Positions 1 to 7,763 of a stretch of DNA of 10,356 nucleotides are shown in pieces. Position numbers and translations under genes: made by a program. Under the pieces are notes generated by a model that was not told the DNA's origin, searched no databases, and was given only the letters and a program-made list of their open reading frames with translations. How positions within the stretch are numbered: position 1 is the first letter of the stretch; every line of letters starts with the position of its first letter. The stretch comes from Candidatus Nitrosopumilus sp. (GTDB lineage: Archaea > Thermoproteota > Nitrososphaeria > Nitrososphaerales > Nitrosopumilaceae), in assembly GCA_016784625.1 (NCBI GenBank), contig JADHUF010000034.1, forward strand, positions 1 through 10,356, written 5' to 3'.

Positions 1-303
1 GTAGGATATGTTACCCAATTACTAAAACCACCAATTAACTATGTAATCATTGCAGTTGTAATAGGAATAATGGTTCTAAAACAAGTAACAAAGAGAAAAA
101 AAGAAAAAGAATTGACATTCTTAGAATCACTAGACTCTGAAGAACAAGACACTAGTGAAATGCCAGATATTGATAAAATAGAAAAAGATTCTGAATATTC
201 TGAACATGTAGAAAAATCAGAGGTTATAGAAGATGAAAAAATAGATTCAGAGGATGTAACTAAAACAGATGAGAAAACTTCTGAGAAAGATAAAGAAGAA
301 TAA
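1..303 (+). CDS. C-terminal part of a membrane-anchored protein with a charged acidic tail (5' end outside window)
   Basis: Frame 1 is open from the first base to the TAA at 301-303, so this is the last 100 codons of a longer gene; the internal ATG at 70 is probably not the start. The visible part begins with a short segment containing LLKPPINY. One hydrophobic helix follows (about residues 14-26, IIAVVIGIMVL), then a basic stop-transfer cluster (KQVTKRKKEKE). The last 60 or so residues are almost entirely Glu, Asp, Lys and Ser, probably a disordered cytoplasmic tail. A C-terminal helix after a GYV segment would fit an archaeal Sec11-type signal peptidase I, but no catalytic residue lies in the window, so this is only a guess. 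It converges on the dehydratase gene. Confidence 0.75.
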   Translation, partial: VGYVTQLLKPPINYVIIAVVIGIMVLKQVTKRKKEKELTFLESLDSEEQDTSEMPDIDKIEKDSEYSEHVEKSEVIEDEKIDSEDVTKTDEKTSEKDKEE

Positions 304-484
304 TCTCTAGTATTCAAGCAAACAGGTTCACATTATGCCAAAAAAAAGCAATAGATCGTCCTGTTTGCTTTGTAATCTAATTACGTAAAAATTACTAAAA
401 AAGAATACTGAGGAATCATAAGTTTCAACAAGAGTAGAACCATTTAACAACTAGCATAAAATAAAATTTCTAATTGAAGATTCT
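304..484. other. Gene-free convergent intergenic region with inverted repeat and T-rich minus-strand trailer
   Basis: These 181 bases separate two genes that converge, so no promoter is expected. They hold an 11-bp perfect inverted repeat (316-326 AAGCAAACAGG with 360-370) around a 33-nt loop. A smaller GTAAT/ATTAC repeat lies at 372-384 and a TTACGTAA palindrome at 381-388. Read on the minus strand, 456-469 is AAATTTTATTTTAT, a T-rich run of the kind that ends archaeal transcripts, and lies just past the dehydratase stop. The long-loop hairpin could be part of a terminator or of a small RNA. No convincing gene was found here. Confidence 0.5.
316..370. repeat. 11-bp inverted repeat with 33-nt loop
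   Basis: AAGCAAACAGG at 316-326 is the exact reverse complement of CCTGTTTGCTT at 360-370. The stem has five G-C pairs in otherwise AT-rich DNA and lies in the convergent gap just past the upstream gene. Loop length argues against a classic intrinsic terminator; a structured 3' end or small RNA is possible. Confidence 0.45.
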
Positions 485-2011
<1,527 letters not shown>

Positions 2012-2033
2012 GTAACAATATCCACATTTATGA

Positions 2034-2045
2034 TGTATAAATATT
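2034..2045 (-). promoter_or_regulatory. TATA box of the 4-hydroxybutyryl-CoA dehydratase gene
   Basis: On the minus strand this reads AATATTTATACA, centred about 28 bp upstream of the ATG at 2011. That predicts an RNA start only a few bases before the codon, a leaderless or near-leaderless transcript. It suggests the dehydratase can be transcribed separately from the synthetase gene upstream. Confidence 0.6.
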
Positions 2046-2084
2046 CTAGATAGGGACTAGTGAAAATTTAGGAATAAATTTCGA

Positions 2085-4181
2085 TTAGAGACCTATTCTG
2101 ACATCTAGAATACGACATCCCTTACCCTTTTCCATTACCAATACAGGATTCATATCTAATTCTTTGATCTCTGAAAAATCAGAAACTAGTTGAGATAATC
2201 TTTGAATGCATTCAGATAGTTTTTTTATGTCTGAAGGTTTTTCGCCTCTTACGCCTTGTAGTAATTTTTGAGTCTTAATTGATGCTATCATATCATCTGC
2301 TTCTAGTTCAGTTACTGGTGCTAGCTTGAATGTAACATCTTTGAGAACTTCTACATAGATTCCACCCATTCCAAGCATAATTACTGGACCAAATCCAGGC
2401 TCGAGTTTTGAACCAATGATTAATTCCTTGCCACCTTTTACCATTTCTACAATTAAGACACCTTTAATCTCAGCTTTCTTGTTGTAATTTTTAGCATTTT
2501 TGATAATTGTTTTAAATGCAGATTTAATCTCAACATCATTTGTCAAGTTTACTTTAACACCACCTGCATCAGATTTGTGAATAATTTGTGGTGATGCAAT
2601 CTTCATTACAACTGGATAACCAATCTTCTTTGCAACTTTTACTGCTTCAGCTTCATTTTTTGCAAGTGCACTTGAAGGTAATGGTAAACCATATGCTTTG
2701 AGAACTTCTTGTCCTTCTTCTTCTAAGAGATTAGGTCTCTTTTCCTTTTTGACTTTATCAAAGATAGTCTTTGCTTTTGTTTTGTTTACTTTGAATTTAG
2801 TAATTTTTCCACTTGGAGATTTGACCCAATTAGAGAATCTGATCATTGCTGCAAGAGTTCTGATTGCTCCTTCTGCATATGTATAATATGGAACATTTCC
2901 TTTTGCTAAAATTTCTCTATTGGTAATTCCTTCATCTAATCCCATCAAACTTGCAAGCATTGTCTTTTTGTATTTCTTTGACATTTCAACTATAACTTCT
3001 GCAAGTTTATCATAGTCTAATGTACCAGAAGGAGTACACATTGTGATAACAGAGCCAACTTTTGGATGTTTGAGTACACGGTCTAAGACATTATGAAATC
3101 GATTAAAATCAGCATCACCTACAATATCAACAGGATTTCTAGAACTTCCCCAAGGTGGAATTACCTCATCAATCTTTTTTCTGACACTAGTAATGTCTGC
3201 CATCTTAATTTTGGTTTTTGAGCATGCATCAGTAGAGATGATTGCAGGACCGCCTGCATTTGAGACAATTACTAAATCGCCACCTGAGGGTAGTGGTTGT
3301 TTAGAAAATGCTGTTGCATAATCAAAGAGTTCCTCCATAGTATCAACTCTAATTGCACCAGATTGTTTTAGTAAGGCATCATAGATTTCATCTGAGCCCA
3401 TCAAGGCTCCAGTATGAGACATTGCAGCTTTTGCACCTTCAGGACTACGTCCAGATTTGAGAACAAGAACTGGTTTTTTGAGTTTTTTAGTAATATTTTT
3501 ACAAACTTTAAGGAATTCTTGGCCATCACCCATATCCTCAAGATACATCACAATAACTTCGGTTTGTTTATGATTTGCAAGTATCTTTAGAACATCAACT
3601 TCACTCATTACAGCTTTGTTTCCAAGACTAACTACTGCAGAAAAACCAATTCCTTGAGCACTAGCATCTTCAACTAATGCAGCACATATTGCACCGCTCT
3701 GAGATACAAGTGCAATTTTTCCAGATTTTGGAGTAATTTTAAGAAAAGTAGAATTCATCATTGTCTTTGGATCAAGATTCATGACACCGAGACAGTTTGG
3801 TCCAACGATTTGTATTTTGTATTTTTTAGCAATATCTTTTATTTCTTGTTCACGTTTTGCACCTTCTTCATCAACTTCCTTGAAACCAGCTGTAATGATA
3901 ATAACACCTTTGATTTTTTTCTTACCACATTCTTCTAACACTGGTGCAACCAAGGTATTTTTGATAACAATAACTGCAAGATCAATTGATTTTGGTGCAT
4001 CTAAAACACTCTTGTATGCTTTTTTGTAAAAGACAGTGTCTCTTGAAGGACTAATTGGATAAACAGTTCCCGTAAAACCATTCATAATATTTGAGGTAAT
4101 AGTAGCTCCAACACTTCCTCGCTTGTCAGATGCACCAATTACTGCAATTGATTTTGGCGATAAAAAGACAGACTCTGCCAT
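2085..4181 (-). CDS. ADP-forming acyl-CoA synthetase, probable 4-hydroxybutyryl-CoA synthetase
   Basis: Cytosolic NDP-forming acyl-CoA synthetase (ACD family, fused alpha-beta) of 698 residues. Order of domains: CoA-binding Rossmann domain (about 8-130, IAVIGASDKRGSVG, then GPNCLGVMN at 127-135), succinyl-CoA-ligase-like domains (about 150-450), and an ATP-grasp domain (about 485-698, with GYPVVMKIASPQIIHKSDAGG from 521 and DMNPVLV at 676-682). H256 in MSHTGALMG is the expected phosphorylated histidine and H535 lies in the ATP-grasp loop. The adjacent dehydratase points to 4-hydroxybutyrate as substrate: N. maritimus has such an ADP-forming enzyme, which costs one less high-energy bond than an AMP-forming ligase. 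Acetate or 3-hydroxypropionate cannot be excluded from sequence alone. The ATG at 4181 is supported by a TATA box about 24 bp upstream. Confidence 0.93.
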   Translation of the reverse strand: MAESVFLSPKSIAVIGASDKRGSVGATITSNIMNGFTGTVYPISPSRDTVFYKKAYKSVLDAPKSIDLAVIVIKNTLVAPVLEECGKKKIKGVIIITAGFKEVDEEGAKREQEIKDIAKKYKIQIVGPNCLGVMNLDPKTMMNSTFLKITPKSGKIALVSQSGAICAALVEDASAQGIGFSAVVSLGNKAVMSEVDVLKILANHKQTEVIVMYLEDMGDGQEFLKVCKNITKKLKKPVLVLKSGRSPEGAKAAMSHTGALMGSDEIYDALLKQSGAIRVDTMEELFDYATAFSKQPLPSGGDLVIVSNAGGPAIISTDACSKTKIKMADITSVRKKIDEVIPPWGSSRNPVDIVGDADFNRFHNVLDRVLKHPKVGSVITMCTPSGTLDYDKLAEVIVEMSKKYKKTMLASLMGLDEGITNREILAKGNVPYYTYAEGAIRTLAAMIRFSNWVKSPSGKITKFKVNKTKAKTIFDKVKKEKRPNLLEEEGQEVLKAYGLPLPSSALAKNEAEAVKVAKKIGYPVVMKIASPQIIHKSDAGGVKVNLTNDVEIKSAFKTIIKNAKNYNKKAEIKGVLIVEMVKGGKELIIGSKLEPGFGPVIMLGMGGIYVEVLKDVTFKLAPVTELEADDMIASIKTQKLLQGVRGEKPSDIKKLSECIQRLSQLVSDFSEIKELDMNPVLVMEKGKGCRILDVRIGL

Positions 4182-4199
4182 GTAAGTTGGATCTAAGGA

Positions 4200-4209
4200 T
4201 TTTATATAA
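4200..4209 (-). promoter_or_regulatory. TATA box of the acyl-CoA synthetase gene
   Basis: TTATATAAAA on the minus strand, followed by 18 bases and then the ATG at 4181. The spacing fits a leaderless transcript. It lies in the 64-bp gap after the RNase H-like gene. Confidence 0.65.
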
Positions 4210-4245
4210 TAAAGTTATTCATAGAGATTTCTGATCTATGATTTT

Positions 4246-4602
4246 TTAGCTTCCCAGCATTTTTCCTGCTAGATTCTCATTTCTAGGAATCCATACTATT
4301 GAAAGATTAGAAAATTTTCCTATAATACCCCAAGCTTCTCGCGCTAGATTACGAAGTTGTTCATTATTAATTGCAAATTCATGATTTAGTTGATTTACAG
4401 TATTTTTAGAATCACTGTAGATGGTAATTTCATCATTTGAATCAACATACTTGTTTAATGCAGAAATTATTGCCAAATATTCAGCCTGATTGTTAGTAAT
4501 ACCAGATTTTTTTTCATAAAATGATTCACCTGTCTCTTTTACAAAGTATCCATACCCACTATCAGTACCTCCAGAACCATCAACGTAAATGTTAATTCCC
4601 AT
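4246..4602 (-). CDS. Type-I ribonuclease H-like protein with a substituted fourth acidic residue
   Basis: A 118-residue RNase H-fold protein, expected to cut RNA in RNA-DNA hybrids in the cytosol. Three catalytic acids are clear: D8 in IYVDGSGG, E41 in NNQAEYLA and D64 in IYSDSKN. The C-terminal motif IPRNENLAGKMLGS matches the usual VPRxxNxxAD-xLA element, but the fourth Asp is Gly113 and the protein stops five residues later. It may therefore have altered metal use or reduced activity, or be mainly nucleic-acid binding. The start overlaps the end of the upstream membrane-protein gene by 11 bp and has a Shine-Dalgarno-like GTGAGGT about 9 bases ahead, so the two are probably co-transcribed. 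Confidence 0.88.
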   Translation of the reverse strand: MGINIYVDGSGGTDSGYGYFVKETGESFYEKKSGITNNQAEYLAIISALNKYVDSNDEITIYSDSKNTVNQLNHEFAINNEQLRNLAREAWGIIGKFSNLSIVWIPRNENLAGKMLGS

Positions 4603-5035
4603 CTTTATACAACCTCACTATCTTCACATTTAGATTAACTACTATTAAGAAAATTATTGCGGATATACTTTGTGATATGATTGATGCCAAGTACGGATCA
4701 TAGTCTATTGTTAGAAAATAATACTGAAAACCCCATCTAGCAATTGTATAAACAACTTCAGCAATTCCAAGTGAGGTTATTAATTTTATAAGATCATGTT
4801 TTAATTTTGCAGTATCTATACCGCCAGATTTAATACGATATTTTTTTCTGTTATCAAAATAGTACAATATACCAAAAACTGAAAAGTAAATTGAATAGTC
4901 TGCAATTGTAGTATATGTTGAGTTTAGAATATCTGCTTGATCAGATAAAAGTTGGGCAATTGCTGCAGAAATAAAAATTGATGATAAAATTGCAATTAGA
5001 ATATTTTTGTTAAGTTTGAGATAATCTTGTAACAT
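4592..5035 (-). CDS. Four-helix membrane protein of unknown function
   Basis: 147 residues with four predicted membrane helices (about 11-30, 43-60, 83-105 and 116-135) joined by short loops. One loop, about 61-82, is rich in Lys and Arg (DNRKKYRIKSGG), likely cytoplasmic. I do not recognise a family. The size and four-helix layout recall GtrA-type small membrane proteins, but no diagnostic motif is seen. Its last 11 bases are shared with the start of the RNase H-like gene. Upstream is a 30-bp gap to the three-helix membrane-protein gene with no Shine-Dalgarno site; a weak TTTAATTG at about -25 may give a leaderless start. Confidence 0.8.
   Translation of the reverse strand: MLQDYLKLNKNILIAILSSIFISAAIAQLLSDQADILNSTYTTIADYSIYFSVFGILYYFDNRKKYRIKSGGIDTAKLKHDLIKLITSLGIAEVVYTIARWGFQYYFLTIDYDPYLASIISQSISAIIFLIVVNLNVKIVRLYKDGN
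4612..4618 (-). promoter_or_regulatory. Ribosome binding site of the RNase H-like gene
   Basis: GTGAGGT on the minus strand lies 9 bases before the ATG at 4602, inside the coding end of the upstream gene. It fixes the start and supports translation from a shared message. Confidence 0.6.
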
Positions 5036-5065
5036 AATATAGATAATTTTTTGTTACAATTAAAC

Positions 5066-5350
5066 TCAGTCTAAAGTAATCTTTAGGAATATTATCAATC
5101 CTGCAAGTTCTGCAATTCCTACTCCTAACATGTATGGAAATATTTCATGAGAAAATATCTCCTCCATTGAGAAATAAGCAAAACCACCAATTACATTATG
5201 TAAAAATAACATTCCAGCAACAACAATCATACCTAATGGAAGCTGTGCTCGAGTTTTTCCATACATTTTTCCAAATATGCATATCAAAAGTCCAAGTATG
5301 CCCATATTTGCAATTGAGACAACAGACAAAACTAAGGAAGTAGATTCCAT
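5066..5350 (-). CDS. Small three-helix membrane protein paired with a winged-helix regulator
   Basis: 94 residues with three predicted membrane helices (about 5-28, 37-60 and 70-90). A short basic loop after helix 1 (KMYGKTRAQ) and an acidic loop before helix 3 (MEEIFSHE) suggest opposite sides of the membrane. No metal or catalytic motif is visible. It follows the winged-helix gene by 25 bp on the same strand, with AAGGAGTG in the gap as a probable ribosome site, so the two form an operon. Small membrane proteins beside ArsR-like regulators are common in archaea and may sense membrane state or hold the regulator; that role here is inference. Confidence 0.78.
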   Translation of the reverse strand: MESTSLVLSVVSIANMGILGLLICIFGKMYGKTRAQLPLGMIVVAGMLFLHNVIGGFAYFSMEEIFSHEIFPYMLGVGIAELAGLIIFLKITLD

Positions 5351-5361
5351 TTAGTGAAAAA

Positions 5362-5369
5362 CACTCCTT
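5362..5369 (-). promoter_or_regulatory. Ribosome binding site of the three-helix membrane-protein gene
   Basis: AAGGAGTG on the minus strand, 11 bases before the ATG at 5350 and just past the regulator stop codon. Spacing is slightly long, but the match to the 16S tail is good. Confidence 0.5.
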
Positions 5370-5375
5370 GAGGTT

Positions 5376-5678
5376 TTATTTACTTTTATCCAATTTTCTT
5401 TCAATTTCTTCAAATGTCTCCATATTTACCTCAAGAAAGGTAGAGATGAAATATGTAACGCCATACTTTTCTCCAGCCTTAGTTATCATGTTATTTTTTT
5501 CAAGCACCCTAATGTGGTGCTGAATAGCCTTGTAATCAAGACCCATCTCCTTTGCTAGTTGATTAGTATTATGTGGATTTTCCTTTAATTTTGAAATAAT
5601 TTTTAATCTATTTGGTCCTCCCCGCGAAGCTGCAAATACAAACCAAAGCAGCCTTTTTGCGTCAGGATCATTTGCCAT
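5376..5678 (-). CDS. ArsR-like winged helix-turn-helix transcription regulator
   Basis: 100-residue one-domain DNA-binding protein. The helix-turn-helix is clear: NTNQLAKEMGLD (38-49) forms helix and turn, YKAIQHHIRVLEKNNMI (about 49-65) the recognition helix, followed by a beta wing (about 66-80, GEKYGVTYFIS). An acidic C-terminal helix (METFEEIERKL) may dimerise. There are no cysteines, so it is not a classical metal-sensing ArsR. The start overlaps the first ATG of the divergent radical SAM gene by two bases. It is followed by the three-helix membrane protein, its likely partner or target. No strong TATA box is seen; TTTTAGTAG near 5710 is a weak candidate. Confidence 0.87.
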   Translation of the reverse strand: MANDPDAKRLLWFVFAASRGGPNRLKIISKLKENPHNTNQLAKEMGLDYKAIQHHIRVLEKNNMITKAGEKYGVTYFISTFLEVNMETFEEIERKLDKSK

Positions 5679-6663
5679 GAGTTATGAAAATTCTTCTAGT
5701 TTACTACTAAAAGGTATTTTGGGATTAATTCACAATAGAAAGGATAAAAAACATAATCAAGTAAATTTCTTTGAAGAAGAAATGATGTTAAATTATGATG
5801 CCCCAATGTATAGACCGCCTTCAGAATCAAAGTCATTAATTTTCCAAGTAACATTAGGTTGTTCATTTAACGAGTGTTCTTTTTGTGATATGTATAGATC
5901 AAAAGAATATTCTGAAAGAACATGGGATGAGATAAAAGCAGAAATTGATATGATGGCAAATTATTTGCCTGACACTACGAGAGTATTTCTTGCAGATGGA
6001 GATGCATTAAATCTTGATTCAGAATTTATGATAAAAATTGTAAAATACATCAAAGAGAAATTTACAAAGATTGAAAGAATTTCTTGTTATGCAATGCCAA
6101 TGAATATTCTAAAAAAATCATCTGAAGAACTAAAGAAGATGAATGAAGCTGGACTTGATATGTTTTATCTAGGAATTGAAAGTGGTTCAGATATAATTCT
6201 AAAAAAAGTAACAAAAGGTGCTATTGCAAAAACAATTATCAAATCAGTTAACAAGGCAAAAGAAGCAGGCTATATCATGTCATGCATGATAATTTTAGGA
6301 TTAGGAGGAAGAACATATTCTAAAGAACATATCAAAGGTACTGCTGAAGTGATTAATGCATGTTCACCACAATATGTAGGGGCTCTCACTTTGTATCTAG
6401 AAAATGGAATAAAACAAGAATTTCTTGACAAGTTTGAAGAGTCATTTATTAAAATTGATGATGATGAATCATTAGAAGAACTTCATAATTTGATTAATCA
6501 AATAGAAACCAAAGATGAGATTGTCTTTAGAGCAAATCATGGTTCAAATGCATATACAATCAAGGGTACCTTCCCACAAGATAAACAAGAAATGTTAGAC
6601 AAAATAGAATGGATGAAGCAACATCCAGAAATTATGCGTCCACAAGGACTACGTGGATTCTAA
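5677..6663 (+). CDS. Radical SAM protein with a CX4CX2C iron-sulfur motif
   Basis: 328 residues from the first ATG. C62, C67 and C70 (GCSFNECSFCDMY) form a CX4CX2C cluster motif instead of the common CX3CX2C. The preceding MYRPPSESKSLIFQVTLGC is typical of a widespread, uncharacterised radical SAM group that I recall as having the same spacing. Other core elements are FLADGDALNL (104-113, the SAM-contacting strand), YLGIESGSD (164-172) and MIILGLGGRTYS (203-214). The reaction is unknown. The true start may be M36 or M37 (5782/5785): homologues I recall begin near MYRPPSE, the first 35 residues look unlike a domain, and a TATA-like GATAAAAAAC lies at 5743-5752. Starting there would open a roughly 100-bp promoter region shared with the divergent regulator. 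Confidence 0.9.
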   Translation: MSYENSSSLLLKGILGLIHNRKDKKHNQVNFFEEEMMLNYDAPMYRPPSESKSLIFQVTLGCSFNECSFCDMYRSKEYSERTWDEIKAEIDMMANYLPDTTRVFLADGDALNLDSEFMIKIVKYIKEKFTKIERISCYAMPMNILKKSSEELKKMNEAGLDMFYLGIESGSDIILKKVTKGAIAKTIIKSVNKAKEAGYIMSCMIILGLGGRTYSKEHIKGTAEVINACSPQYVGALTLYLENGIKQEFLDKFEESFIKIDDDESLEELHNLINQIETKDEIVFRANHGSNAYTIKGTFPQDKQEMLDKIEWMKQHPEIMRPQGLRGF

Positions 6664-6911
6664 AGAGAATCAATTATTGATTTTAGATTTTCAGGTAAAT
6701 TAGGCAATTCAGTATGACTTTCATTGTTTTGAAGGATTTCAGGCCCTATTCGTCTAACTCGTTGAGTTCCAATAAGGGTATCAATATTTCTTTGAATGTC
6801 TTTTTCAGATAAAATAGTCTTTAATTTTTCAGTTACAGTTTCTTCATTTTCATATTTTTTTATACCATATTGAACAAGAATAATTTTTTCTTCTGAAGAA
6901 AATTCTGTCAT
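6660..6911 (-). CDS. Small conserved-looking protein of unknown function
   Basis: 83 residues, soluble and charged, with predicted helices at about 4-20, 24-34 and 36-47. A short basic strand-like segment (TQRVRRIGP, 49-57) and a proline-bearing C-terminal tail follow. The helix-helix-strand order resembles a very small winged-helix or nucleic-acid-binding fold, but no family is recognised. Codon use and AT content match the neighbours, and no long ORF competes on the other strand. Its stop codon overlaps the radical SAM stop by four bases (convergent). The promoter lies in 6912-6968, shared with the divergent membrane-protein gene; GATTATTA near 6940 is a weak TATA candidate. Confidence 0.65.
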   Translation of the reverse strand: MTEFSSEEKIILVQYGIKKYENEETVTEKLKTILSEKDIQRNIDTLIGTQRVRRIGPEILQNNESHTELPNLPENLKSIIDSL

Positions 6912-6968
6912 ACTTGTACAAAGTGATTCAAGGCTAATAATCGTTGTTTAGTGAAAAATGGTTAAAAT

Positions 6969-7484
6969 ATGATTAATTGTAAAAGATCCTACTTGGAAAG
7001 TAAATTACAATTAATTTCAAATGTATTGACTATGAAAAGATATGCAACAATTGCAATAGTTAGTGGAGTAGGATTAGGAATAATTTATTATTTTTTAACA
7101 ATGTCAATGCTACCTTCTCATTTGGATACCACAATGGAATTGATGCCTTCTTTCATTATTACATCAGTAGGATTAACAATAGTAATTTCAGCTTTGGCTG
7201 GAATTAATTTTGCATTAATGGCATTTAAGATAAAGAAGATGAAGATGGCAAATTCTGTAAAATCAAACTCTTCAGCTGTATTAGGAGGAGCTTTTGCAGC
7301 ATTTACTCCAGGATGCCCTGCATGTACTGCACCTCTAGCAGTAATTTTAGGCGCAGTTGGAGGACTGTCATTGTTTCCAATGCAAGGATTAGAGTTGAAA
7401 TTTATTTCAGTAGGGGTTTTAGTATTTTCTATTTATTGGATTACAAGAGGACTGCAAAGTCGTAGTTGTTGTAAGATAGGATAG
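6969..7484 (+). CDS. Four-helix membrane protein with a CPAC motif in helix 3
   Basis: 171 residues with predicted helices at about 24-45, 59-85, 103-132 and 142-160. Helix 3 carries FTPGCPACTAPLAVILGAVGG: C116 and C119 form a CxxC in the membrane flanked by small residues and prolines. The C-terminus ends with a vicinal pair, C167-C168. The glycine-rich helix with paired cysteines resembles MerT-like metal carriers and the neighbouring gene at 7760-8275, so soft-metal transport or thiol-disulfide transfer across the membrane are the likeliest roles (inference). The start is uncertain. Met22 (7032) would begin just before helix 1, and TTAAAATAT at 6962-6970 could be its TATA box; the listed ATG adds a 21-residue charged extension. 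It converges with the zinc-ribbon gene. Confidence 0.85.
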   Translation: MINCKRSYLESKLQLISNVLTMKRYATIAIVSGVGLGIIYYFLTMSMLPSHLDTTMELMPSFIITSVGLTIVISALAGINFALMAFKIKKMKMANSVKSNSSAVLGGAFAAFTPGCPACTAPLAVILGAVGGLSLFPMQGLELKFISVGVLVFSIYWITRGLQSRSCCKIG

Positions 7485-7491
7485 TAATCAA

Positions 7492-7671
7492 TTACAACAT
7501 GTTATTGATATGACTAGTATCTTTTTCACATGCTTTTTCTATTCTTTTTTGTAGATCTTTTTTGAATTGTTTACTTTGTTTTTTGTAATCTGCAAAAATA
7601 TTATTACATCCAGGACATTCTATTACATTATCACTTAATGAGATCATTTCACATCGAGAACATATTTTCAT
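7492..7671 (-). CDS. Small zinc-ribbon protein (59 residues), last gene of a three-gene operon
   Basis: Short ORF from ATG at 7671 to TAA at 7492-7494. Two CxxC knuckles, C4-x2-C7 (KICSRCE) and C19-x2-C22 (ECPGCNN), are 11 residues apart, a typical treble-clef or zinc-ribbon arrangement for one Zn(II) site. The rest (28-50) is a lysine- and glutamine-rich helix, possibly coiled coil, with one extra Cys48. A strong Shine-Dalgarno GAGGTGAG lies six bases before the ATG, and the ATG overlaps the TGA of the preceding small ORF (ATGA), so translation is probably coupled. Such proteins can be metal chaperones, adaptors or nucleic-acid binders; its position after a cysteine-rich membrane protein favours a metal-linked role (inference). 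The plus-strand gene stops seven bases beyond its stop. Confidence 0.8.
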   Translation of the reverse strand: MKICSRCEMISLSDNVIECPGCNNIFADYKKQSKQFKKDLQKRIEKACEKDTSHINNML

Positions 7672-7763
7672 TTTGTTCTCACCTCAACTGTACATGATTT
7701 TTTCAAGTGTTTACCTAGCATCTTTTTTTCATTTGATGAAAGAAATGAGATTAAATCGCTCAA
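7668..7763 (-). CDS. Candidate 31-residue small protein with TTG start
   Basis: Short ORF from TTG at 7763 to TGA at 7668-7670. The TTG overlaps the stop of the upstream membrane-protein gene (TTGA), and its own stop overlaps the zinc-ribbon start (ATGA). AGGAGA sits seven bases before the TTG, good Shine-Dalgarno spacing. The product starts SDLISFLSSNEKKMLGKHL and ends in a basic segment with one cysteine (KKSCTVEVRTK), so it may form one amphipathic helix plus a tail. No family is recognised. A frameshift that separated an N-terminal part of the zinc-ribbon protein is an alternative, as is a shorter product from the in-frame ATG at 7721, but that ATG has no ribosome site. Confidence 0.5.
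   Translation of the reverse strand: MSDLISFLSSNEKKMLGKHLKKSCTVEVRTK
7678..7685 (-). promoter_or_regulatory. Ribosome binding site of the zinc-ribbon gene
   Basis: GAGGTGAG on the minus strand, six bases before the ATG at 7671. It is the strongest Shine-Dalgarno match noticed in the window and decides that this short ORF is translated. Confidence 0.75.

Noticed and set aside
39..317. 92-residue minus-strand ORF rich in Ser, Phe and Ile
   Set aside because: It is antisense to the acidic-tail gene; its low-complexity Ser content mirrors GAA/TCT codons of that tail and it has no promoter or ribosome site.
335..388. 17-codon plus-strand ORF with a CxxC in the convergent gap
   Set aside because: Too short, no good ribosome site or TATA box, and it lies across the inverted-repeat arm, which better explains the sequence.
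372..395. GTAAT/ATTAC short repeats as an attachment site
   Set aside because: Very short AT-rich repeats with no integrase or tRNA gene nearby; expected by chance at this base composition.
2698..2886. 62-residue plus-strand ORF
   Set aside because: Antisense shadow inside the acyl-CoA synthetase gene, with no start signals.
3781..4029. 82-residue plus-strand ORF
   Set aside because: Antisense shadow of the CoA-binding domain of the synthetase; hydrophobicity comes from complementary codons.
5134..5343. 69-residue plus-strand ORF
   Set aside because: Antisense to the three-helix membrane protein, without promoter or recognisable domain.
7668..7721. ATG at 7721 as start of a 17-residue peptide
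   Set aside because: Same frame as the TTG-started ORF but no Shine-Dalgarno site; the TTG at 7763 has one and overlaps the upstream stop.
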